Shown: positions 55,783-64,000 of the stretch, one piece after another | Position numbering within the stretch: position 1 is the stretch's first letter | Layout of the letters: each line of letters opens with the position of its first letter | NCBI GenBank assembly: GCA_016647705.1 | Contig: CM028336.1 | Span: 8,088,880 to 8,152,879 of the forward strand | Source of the DNA: Eucommia ulmoides | Taxonomy: Eukaryota; Streptophyta; Magnoliopsida; Garryales; Eucommiaceae | Length of the DNA stretch: 64,000 nucleotides | Direction: 5' to 3' | Program-made: the position numbers and the translations under genes | Notes under the pieces: model-generated | The model's input: only the letters and a program-made list of their open reading frames with translations | Told to the model about the DNA's origin: nothing | The model's database searches: none

Positions 55783-58320
55783 ACGACAATCGGCGATGAT
55801 GTTCCAGTTGAGTTCTCGCCCCCTCAAAGTGAGTGATTTATTTTTCATATTTGTTTCTTTATTTTTTTGCTTAATTGCCTAAATATTAGGTTATTTATTT
55901 CTCAGATTTATAATTTTGTTCTTTTTTTTCCCTGTTTTGTTCCATTTTTGTTCCTGTTCTGTCCCAGTTTTGTTCCTATTTTGTTATTTTATATATTATT
56001 TTATATTTTGCCTAAATAATAATTATTTTATATATTATTTCAATGTTTTTTTTTTTTTTTTTAATTTATTTTTTGTTCTATTGTAGAATTAGAGGGAAGA
56101 GAGACAATCTAGTGACAAGGGAGGGAAGCGGCTGTAGAATCAGGTTAAATCTTAGCTCTTGAAAGGTTGAAAGGTTTTTAGGAATGTCGTTTGTTTAGGA
56201 TTCTATTTGTCTAATTTTTTAATAATAAATGCATAATTTTTTCATTCAAAAATTGATATATTATGAAAAAGTCATTCCAAGTTTATAGAAATCTATTAGT
56301 TGAGTTTTGATTTCACAAGCATTCAACGTTCTTTGATCCAAAATGTGTTTGATTTTCCTGTTTCTGTTTCTCTTTTCTGTGTGTCCTTTGCGATGTTGTT
56401 GAGAACATATTATCAAGCTTGATCTTACATTTGTATTTTTTTGTGAACTCAAATTTCTGTTTAGTTGATTTACAATACATTCCCTATTTTTTGTTTATGT
56501 TTCTGTTCCCTGTTTCTGTCCCTGTTTTTGTTTTTGTTTCTATTCCTGTTTGGTTAGTCCTCATTAGTTGGTGAATGTGTTTTAAACTTGAAAATGTTGT
56601 TTTATAAATCAGTTGCCCATATATTGGTCGGTTACATTGTTGCCCAAATCTTGCTTAGTTAGTTGGTTTGAGATTTATAAAAGTTCAATATCAAAATCAT
56701 ATCTACTTTCTTTAGTGTTTGATGTTACATTGCAGTGTTGAATAATATATTCAACTAATTAAAAAAGGCTGCAAACACCTTGCTGCAACGGCTTCTATCA
56801 GGTGAGCATCTGCATTTAAAATTAATCTACACCATTCTTTTTGTTTTTTTGTTTGACTTAAAAAAAAATGCAGCATTCACTTCTAAAATAAATATGATTT
56901 TCATCCCCCCAATTGGAATGCTTGAATTATAGTTTAAATTGTTTGAATAAAAAAAATCTAAATTTGTTCATATTATTTTTCAAAATTGTTACCTCCACTT
57001 TCGGATTCTAAATTTTCAAACAAGCAAAAGTATATTGATATCCACTATTTATAGACCCACCTCATTAGGTGTGTGCATTTTTTGAAGGTTTTTGTGTTGT
57101 GTAATTTTTTGTAATTTTTTTTAATTGTTCAATGATTTTTCTTTTATAATTTCAATAAAGGTAATTATTCATTCTCGTTTTTTATCGATAAACAACCAAC
57201 CGATAAATAATTATTGTGAAATATTAATTTACATCTAATTGATAGACAGTTTTTCGAATTTTTTTCTCTCAAATTTTTGTTTTTCTGATTGTTCCCAGAT
57301 TTCTGTTCCACTCGAGCATGGAACTACCTTCTCCAAACAATAATTCTATGAAAAAAATTCCATACATTTTTTGTAGGTGTTGTTTGCTTTATGTTTCTGT
57401 TCTAAGCAATTAATTTCCATATTAAACCTAATAGGAATTTCAAAAACCAAGAACAAAATTTTAAAGGGGGTGTTTTTTAGTTTTTTTGTTCCAAGCTAAG
57501 TTTCGGTTATGTTCCTAGATTTTTCTGCTTCTGATTTTTTGTTCCCATATTTTTGTATTTTTGTTCCCAGATTTACTATGTTCCCAGTTCTGTGTGTTCC
57601 GCTCTATTTTTTTTATTTTTTTTTTTTCGTTTTTCAATCAAAAATTTTAAATTGTGTGTGGGTGCTAATTTATGTTGTCGAGCATTTTTGTGTATTTTTT
57701 GTGTTCTATATAGATTTAATCGCAAGTAGAGATAGAGAAAGGCGCGAAATAAAGAATGTATGGATTTGTCGGGCTTTTTTTATACACAAAAAATACACAA
57801 TTCGGACGGAACGCTTTTTGTTTTTTTATTGCCAAAAGGTGATAAAAGGTGATGTTTGTTTAGTGTTTTTGTACCAATCGTGACTTTGGAGCCAACGGCA
57901 AACATCAAATTCATAGTTCCGAGTTTCTCCGTTGGCTGTGGCTTATTGAAACTCATGGTCGTTCCCAAGAAAAAGGTTTAATTTGAGAGAGAGAGAGAGA
58001 GAGAGAGAACCTGTAAATGAATGAAAACAATTTAGGGTTTGTATATTAGGGGGTGTTTTTGTAATATGCCATAATTTAAGGGGTGTTTGATAAACTAATA
58101 TAAGTAGTTATCAAGCCAAAGTTTTTATGCGATGGGATTTCATATCGGGGTTCGAGAGAGAGAACGCTTTAACAGAAAAAATTGTTTATTAAACTGTTTT
58201 ATCTCTTTTAAGTATCACTTTCTACTCCTAATTTACGATTATTGAATTCTTTTCCTTTTTATTTTATGCAGAAATTATTGAAACAAAATACATATTGTGG
58301 AGGTAGTGTCACTCTCTCAG
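55783..58320 (+). other. Further exon-like pieces and TTCCTGTTY-rich spacers in the Helitron
   Basis: Short stretches with flanking splice-like signals: 55783-55831 (ATG start, MTTIGDDVPVEFSPPQ, then GTGAGT); 56087-56138 (TTGTAG..CAG|GTTAAA); 56769-56801 (GCTGCAAACACCTTGC..TCAG|GTGAGC); 58271-58320 (TGCAG..CTCAG|GTAAAA). Protein families were not recognised. Between them, phrases TTCCTGTTT/TTCTGTTCC recur many times (55650-56000, 56350-56560, 57290-57600). The pieces may be one captured multi-exon gene or several; no proof. Confidence 0.35.
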
Positions 58321-59267
58321 GTAAAACCATTCATTGTTTTTTTTTTCCCTTTTTTTCCATTCTGGTTTTTTTTTTTTTTTTTTTTTTTTTCACCTGTTGT
58401 ATTTCTGTTGTTCACTCCTATTTTGGGAAAGGATCATATACACATGCAAGTTTAGATAACTTAGTAATTCAGTCTATGTTAAGATGAGAAGGTCTTATTG
58501 TGTCTGCAAAATTTGTGCTTAATATTCTAATTTGGATGATATTAGTTAACCTAATAATTGGATGGAATTTTCTTTGATTTTAAAATATTACTATGAATTT
58601 TGTATACAGGGATCTATTATCTTACAATAACTTTGGAGTTCATTTATCACATTAGATGAAGTTTCCTTTCTGTTTCAGCCATCGCAAGCATGGGGAAGTT
58701 CAATTTTTTGTACTTTTTATTGATTGAGGCTTCCATAATTTGGTTTGAGAGTATGTTTAAGGTAATTTCAAGTAACCATGAGTGGTGGACTTATTTATTT
58801 GTTTGTCTTTAATATGATACTAATTTATTTATCCAATTGATCATTATTGTGTTTATTTTTCATTAGACAATATGCAAACATGTGCAACTTCAGCCAAATG
58901 GAGATAATCTATGGCTTGACAGTCTAGAATTAAAGTTCCAATAGCTTTGGGTGGTAGATTTATATGACAAAGTTTATCGTATTGTATACTTTGGTATTAT
59001 TGTCCATTAAAAAATATTTGTTTATTATGTGATCGTGTTAGTTATTGTCGTGTCTAAATGTTATTGGTCGTGTTTTAGTGTCGTGTTGTTATAAAATAGC
59101 AATAGAGAATTTGGAATGTCATATAAATAAAAGGAAATATGCTTAATGGTAAGATTGTTCTATTGTGACCAGGAAGTCTTGGTTTGATTCTTTGTGGGGA
59201 TTATATGATTTTTTTTTAAGTTCGTTTTTTTTTAAGTACGTGCCTTTAGGCACGAGTTATACACTAG

Positions 59268-59395
59268 TATATATATATATATATATTTTTTGAGAGCCCT
59301 CTAAAAAAATCCTATATTTTATTGGTTATTCTTTTAAAAAAAACATAGATTGTTCAAGGCAAAAGATATTTTTAAGATAAATATAACGGATAATT
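59268..59395 (+). other. AT-rich spacer after the Helitron
   Basis: Starts with an (AT)n run (59269-59285). No genes. Confidence 0.5.
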
Positions 59396-59699
59396 CACTA
59401 CAAGAAATTTCATTTTTAAGGATACTAAATCTGTCTTAACATGTACCATTTTGGAACGCATTAAATATTGAAATAATTAAAAGTTTGTCCCAATAATTTA
59501 TAAAGACAATTATTTTATTGCATTAGTTTATATTTATTAAGTTAATTTTTCACTATTTATTATATAATTTTAAAATGTGTCTTATTAAATAAATATTATA
59601 AGAACATTATGAATGAGTGTCTCAATAAGAATTTATTAAGTCACTATTTACAAATTGTTTCTAAAAATATTTTCATAATATGTAATTTTTGTTGTAATG
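59396..59699 (+). mobile_element. CACTA-like MITE
   Basis: Left end CACTACAAGAAATTTCATT and right end ATGTAATTTTTGTTGTAATG form imperfect TIRs of the plant CACTA (En/Spm) type. ATT flanks both sides (59393-59395, 59700-59702), the expected 3-bp duplicate. 304 bp, no coding. Related to 29695-29982. Confidence 0.8.
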
Positions 59700-59702
59700 A
59701 TT

Positions 59703-60013
59703 GATCAATAGTCCTAAATAGACGATGTAATATATTTTTTATCCTATTCAAAGCATAAGTTTAGAATTAGTCCCTCAAACTAGTTTTTGTTTCCGTATTA
59801 GTCTCGCGTATGCTCACGCATTGTATGTAGAGCGGAGAGAGAGCTGGATGAATGAATCTGTATTAGATTGAATATTTTCTACCCAAGTTAGTTACATATA
59901 ACAGTTGTTTCTGTTCAAACGGCTACAGGGGTGCAAACGCATGCATTGGACCTTTCGGGTTTTTTTTTTTTAATGCGCAAGACTAAAATACAAGTTGCAA
60001 TTAGGTAAGAGAC
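59703..60013 (+). other. Unrecognised intergenic stretch
   Basis: No ORF or element end recognised. Some GC content near 59810-59850 and 59920-59960 (GTGCAAACGCATGCATTGG), otherwise AT-rich. Confidence 0.4.
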
Positions 60014-60024
60014 TTTTTGAAAAT

Positions 60025-60249
60025 GGGTTTATACTATCTGCCTCCCTTGTCCTTTTGCACTAAACCATATACATCCCCCTCTCCTTTTACAAATACCAGT
60101 TAACCCCCTAATTTTTTTGGTCAAAGACCACTTACCTCCCTTATCGATAAACAATTATTAATTTTATTTTTATTGTAATGGCAATTTTACCTTTAACTAT
60201 ACAAAAATGATTAAATAAATAAAAACTAAAATACATAAATAACCGGTCA

Positions 60250-60304
<55 letters not shown>

Positions 60305-60815
60305 TATTTTTAATCATTTTATTAAAAAAATTAAAAATTAAAAATATATTCCTCTCCCACCCCTACCACATTTTCTCTCTCTCTTTGGCAGTGGAGGTGG
60401 CAATGGCAGTGGGTGGTGGTGGTGATGGGGGTGTTTATTGGTGGGTGGTAGGTGGCGGCGGTGGGCAATGAGTAGTTGTGGTGGCAGCGGCAGTGGCAGT
60501 GGGTGGTGATAGTGATGGTAGGTGGTGGTGGTGGCGGCGGCTGGTGGCGGTATTGGTGGGAGGTGGTGGTGGGGTGAGAAGTAAATATAATTATTTAAAA
60601 TATTAAGGTTAAAAAAAGTATAATTTTAAAAATAAGGGAGATGTTAATGAATTTTTATAAAAATAAAAATATATATTTTTTTCAAAATAATGTAAGGGCA
60701 TTTATGTCTTTTAAAACAAAAAAATGATAGGGGGTAATTGGTATCTGTAAAAGAACATGGGAGATATCTGAATTAGTGTAAAAAGATAGGAGAGTTAGGT
60801 AAACGGTATAAACCC
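60025..60815 (+). mobile_element. Mutator-like non-autonomous element with long TIRs and minisatellite core
   Basis: Left GGGTTTATACTATCTGCC and right GGTAAACGGTATAAACCC are the tips of inverted repeats that can be followed for ~85 bp (e.g. TTTACAAATACCAGTTA against TAATTGGTATCTGTAAA). Flanks TTTTTGAAAAT (60014-60024) and TTTTTAAAAT (60816-60825) look like a 9-11-bp duplicate, as left by Mutator-like elements. Inside are an (AT)n run (60252-60301) and a GGTGGY-rich minisatellite (60387-60575). No transposase. 791 bp. Confidence 0.65.
60387..60575 (+). repeat. GGTGG-rich minisatellite
   Basis: Imperfect GGTGGTGGY/GGCAGTGG units, many G-triplet-like runs close together on the plus strand. No stable unit length. 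Low-complexity ORFs within it were not accepted as genes. Confidence 0.8.
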
Positions 60816-60927
60816 TTTTTAAAATTAAAAATAAAATAAGGGATTTGTTTACTCCTGTAAACTAGTCGATAGAGAGAGACGCTCTCTCTTAGGAGGCGTG
60901 CCAAGGCTTGAATTGCCCTCGTTCCTA

Positions 60928-61110
60928 TCAGGCACCAACGATATTTTTCTCCGTAAGACTCTCATCGTCGTTATTGTCTTCACCATCATACTCAGGAGCT
61001 CGTTGAGGTAATTGTGGACATTGAGTTTCTGTTGGCGTCACGTAATCAACAAGCGGATAGAGGTGTGGGTCAGATCTGAAATCGATCAAACCTAGGAAGA
61101 GGGTTGGTAG
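60928..61110 (-). CDS. Possible C-terminal exon, cut by the Athila3 insertion (unrecognised)
   Basis: The minus strand is open from the Athila3 edge (61110) to TGA at 60928, 60 codons: LIDFRSDPHLYPLVDYVTP, TETQCPQLPQRAPEYDGED, NNDDESLTEKNIVGA. Acidic, Pro-containing, with no low-complexity runs. It has no start codon at the left edge and would continue beyond the element, outside the window. It could be a host gene end or chance; family not recognised. Confidence 0.3.
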   Translation of the reverse strand, partial: LPTLFLGLIDFRSDPHLYPLVDYVTPTETQCPQLPQRAPEYDGEDNNDDESLTEKNIVGA

Positions 61111-62692
61111 TGCGCGAATATGTCGCTACTTTCACTCGCAAGTATACGAGGTCAAGTTTTAGTATAGATCGGGAGAGTTAGGGTTATCATGTCAACAGTG
61201 ATTGGTTTTGACTATTATTGAATACCGTATTTTTCATGACCTAACTTTATCTAGGCTAGAATAAATGTGTTTAAAATTAATAATACTAATACTAAGTTAA
61301 TTAATCTAATTAAATTAACTATACTAATACTATTATGAGATTTTAGGGAAAGTATTGTCTAGGGATTAACTTTTGTTTACAAAAACGTGTTTGGTCTCGT
61401 TTTAGTTTACGTTAACGGCATTCGACTTATTCGACAATCTCAGTTCTTAAACTCCCCCCACCACCTCTCCCGAGTGTAAGATGGGAGAATACGCGACTTC
61501 GTGTCAATGAAGAAATTTCCCTCAATGTCTTAACGACTCTAGGTAGCGTGAGTCTCGCCCCAACGTCATTGATTGCGCACAATCCAACTCCCGACCGGGT
61601 TATTGGATCGTCACGTTATGTTCACCCTATCGACAATCTCAGTTCTAAAATTCCCCCGCCACCTCTCCCGAGTGTAAGACGGGAGAATACATGACTTCGA
61701 ATTAATGAAGAAGTCTTCCTCAATGTTTTAACGACCCTAGGTCACGTGAGTCTTGCTCCAATGTCATCAATCGTACACAATCCTACTCCCTCACGGGTTA
61801 TTGGATTGTGACGTTCGTTTATTCTAGTCCAAATTCGGGATTTTTCAAACCCCATATTCTCATAACATCATTCTAAGCATGATAAACAAACAATACAACA
61901 TACACAACCAAAATAACGAAGAACATCCGCAAATGAAACACAAACTTAACCAAACAACATTTTCATAAATTACATTAATCCCTAGACAAAAACCCGTTTA
62001 GCTCATGGCCATAACCGGTTATACAATGTAAACTAAGCTAAACATACTCAAACAACAATCCTAAGTTAAGAAATAAAAGAAGTAACAAGAGAAACTTAGC
62101 CTAGTCCGAAGATTTATCGCTAAAAATGTTTCGAAATCACTCTCCCTTCATGGCAACGTGATCTTCTCCCTAGGATTTAAATGAGTACTCCCAAAACCTC
62201 TCTCTAGAGTATCCCTAGTCTAATGGGTCTCTCATGGTCGGAGGTGAGGAGAGGAAGGGGTATAAATAGGGAACATATCTAAAAAAATATCTAAAATCTG
62301 GTGCAGAGTGACCGACTAGGCGGTGGATATGTTAGTTCAGTGATCGCCTAGGCGATGGCTTGATCACCTAGGTGGTGGAATAGTGATCTAAGTCTCTGCA
62401 TTCTGATTGCTTAAGCGGTGGGCGGTGAAACTTCAGAGACTTTAGGGCCTTCTCAGTATTTTCACCGCCTAGGCCATAAAACTGCAGTTATGCATTTTGG
62501 CTTCTTTGTCCTTTTTCCACCGTTCTTCTACCGTCTTTGATCCGATGTGATCGTTTTTGTACCTTTTCACCTAAAAAACCTGATTTAGTACAAAAAGACT
62601 AAAAACACATCAAAATATATTAAAATGTACTAAACATACTCGAAAACTAACAACGTTCAGATTAGAAATAGATAGGTAATTTACACCTATCA
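61111..62692 (-). mobile_element. Athila3 3' LTR
   Basis: Proposed start TGCGCGAATA, end TTTACACCTATCA followed by the PPT complement AAATACCCTCAAACTCGG. It contains the CTCGCAAGTATACGAGGTCAAG block shared with Athila2, a ~199-bp tandem duplication (61431/61630), a TATA-like site at 62261 and GC-rich palindromes (62310-62540). The exact left edge is less certain. Confidence 0.8.
61431..61822 (-). repeat. ~199-bp tandem duplication within the Athila3 LTR
   Basis: Copies start TCGACAATCTCAGTTCT at 61431 and 61630 and share CCACCTCTCCCGAGTGTAAG, GGGAGAATAC and GGGTTATTGGAT. The other two Athila LTRs have one copy of this block. Confidence 0.8.
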
Positions 62693-64000
62693 AATACCCT
62701 CAAACTCGGAATTTTGCTAGTCCTTGAGCAAAACACCCACACAATAAAAGAAAATATAAAAACTAAGTACTAAAAATGAAAAACACAAAAAACAAATATG
62801 TGCAAGTTTTGAGTATCATCTACCAACCAAACGAACTATCCCCCATCGGCCCCCAATCCTATCGAGTTTAGGCATAAAACACACCATGTAGTGTTCTAGA
62901 ATTTCAACATTTATAATAGTAAGTGCCATTATAGATCCTACTAAAGTGTGTGTGTGTTTAAAACTCAAATATATAACTGTCCGTTAATCGGATTGGATTA
63001 TCCACCCGAAGGTATAGGGAGTCCATAGGCTTGACCCGGGATCTATTCTCCACTAATATAGGCTTGGAAGTTCAAAAAGATCAATAAGTCTTGGTTCAGT
63101 TTAGGATAAATGGCCAAGGGTAATTTTTAAAAGAGAAAACGAGTAAACGTTGTTAACTTGACATTACCCAAGGCACATCGCTTGACACTCTCACACTTGA
63201 AACCCCATAGATAAATTGAAATAACCCTGAACAATCTATTAAGACTGACATACTCACTTGTCAAAAAGAAGCGGAAATAAACTATATGTACATTTGATTT
63301 TTTTATTTTATTTTATTTTTTTTATTATTTTTTTTAAACTAACACACTCCTAAACTTATTCGATTGTTACAATTTCAGGGGTATGTGAAAAATGAACAAA
63401 ACCGTTAAGTAAGTACTGAACCAATTAATAGCTCGCCCAAAACCTAACCGCTCACATCAAGTAGCATTTGCAACTGCTAGCTTGATTCACTCACATTATA
63501 CCTTTGGTTTAGTGATGTAGGTTTGGACAAGGTTCAATCGGCTATGGTATTAGTTAAGTGTTCAGAATTGAAACGGCTATTAGGCTTCGACAGGGTAACG
63601 AGGGATAATGATATAACAAGGTTGGCTTAAAAAGGCTTAAGCGAGAAAAATGAATGCCTAAATCATGTCTTCCAAACTACCTCGCCTAGGATTTCACCTC
63701 AAATTTCCCCCAAATCAAGTTCTAGAAACCCTAGTGTCATGAATTTAGGTAATCGATAATCATTTTCAAATCAATTAGACGATTATATAATGAGTTTACG
63801 TGCTCGTGCAAGTAGGATCTATAATAACTATTACTAAAACATAACGTTGAGCACACATAACATACATGAATAAGTTTTACGCTCGGCCTCAATAAACAAC
63901 CAGGGGACAAACTCATCATTAGGTAATGACTCAAATGACGTCAAAACTCGGCACATAAGACAAAAACTATCCTAAACAGACATGCACTCGTATAAACAAT
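62693..64000 (-). other. Athila3 3' internal non-coding region
   Basis: No accepted ORF; collinear with 5134-6680 and 42647-44200. It includes a T-rich stretch (63298-63335) and runs off the window end. Confidence 0.7.

Larger units (their letters stand above)
54282..59267 (+). mobile_element. Non-autonomous Helitron carrying gene fragments
   Basis: 5' end A|TCTATATAATAAATCAGC and 3' end CACTAG|T, inserted between A (54281) and T (59268), with no target duplication. A 6-bp-stem hairpin CGTGCC-TTTA-GGCACG (59239-59254) stands 13 bases before the CTAG end. These are the defining Helitron signals (5' TC, 3' hairpin plus CTRR, A/T target). Length 4986 bp. No Rep or helicase coding was found. The interior holds a NOT4-like fragment (54500-55310) and short exon-like pieces. 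A subterminal direct repeat CGTTGGATGTCTCT occurs twice (54317 and 54345 regions). Confidence 0.8.
61111..64000 (-). mobile_element. Third Athila-type element, 3' end only (runs off the window)
   Basis: 3' LTR at 61111-62692 and 3' internal non-coding region beyond. The internal part is collinear with those of the other two Athila elements (same block order: PPT, TGAGCAAAACACCC-like text, GCTTCGACAGGGTAACGAGG near 63586, CCCCCAAATCAAGTTCTAGA near 63708). Orientation minus. No coding domain lies inside the window. Confidence 0.85.

Noticed and set aside
57509-57883. 124-codon plus-strand frame
   Set aside because: Phe-rich peptide from a T-rich spacer, with no motif. Likely chance.
1-64000. 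tRNA, rRNA, CRISPR arrays, bacterial-type operons
   Set aside because: None seen. Primer-binding sites resemble tRNA ends only over 9-18 bases.

Overview
This window is a transposon-dense stretch of a plant (most likely eudicot) nuclear genome. It is AT-rich, has no bacterial-style operons, and holds five Ty3/Gypsy-type LTR retrotransposons (two with captured or shared LTR material), one Ty1/Copia element, one Helitron, and several small non-autonomous DNA transposons. The only recognisable host genes are a CHX-type cation/H+ antiporter, now a pseudogene, and a NOT4-like RING-finger fragment carried inside the Helitron. No tRNA, rRNA or CRISPR locus was seen. Almost every coding region is broken by stops, frameshifts or deletions.

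Layout. (1) 1-823: 3' end of an LTR related to the Tekay/Del LTRs further right. (2) 824-27273: 3' half of a Tat-lineage Gypsy element on the + strand (integrase tail, long 3' region with an antisense accessory gene, PPT, 3' LTR). It is interrupted twice: by a minus-strand Athila-type composite at 2841-13969 and by a plus-strand Tekay/Del-type element at 17407-26523 inside its 3' LTR, with a perfect 5-bp target duplication (CAGAG). (3) 27274-30283: mostly unrecognised DNA with a MITE-like element (27782-28346) and a CACTA-like MITE (29695-29982).

(4) 30284-53968: a CHX antiporter pseudogene spread over about 23.7 kb. Exon 1 is at 30284-30520. Its intron holds a chromovirus/CRM-like Gypsy element (30920-35856) and a Copia element (35910-40706). 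Exon 2 starts at 41193 and is cut at 41249/53449 by a 12.2-kb Athila-type element. The CHX reading frame resumes across the insertion. (5) 54282-59267: a Helitron with canonical termini, carrying the start of a NOT4-like gene and further exon-like pieces. (6) 59396-60815: a CACTA-like MITE and a long-TIR Mutator-like element holding a GGT-rich minisatellite. (7) 61111-64000: 3' LTR and 3' internal part of a third Athila-type element that runs off the window.

The window is a record of nested insertion. The Tat element was in place before the Athila composite and the Tekay element entered it. The antiporter was disabled by three retrotransposons, the Athila insertion being the one within the coding exon. 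Points of most interest are the CHX gene that can be followed across the insertions, the gene-capturing Helitron, the tandem-hairpin cassette in two otherwise different Tekay-type LTRs, the LTR-gag-LTR-internal-LTR Athila composite, and a Tekay-type element with intact ends but destroyed coding capacity. All homology calls come from reading motifs, with no database search; percent differences are hand counts over stated stretches.
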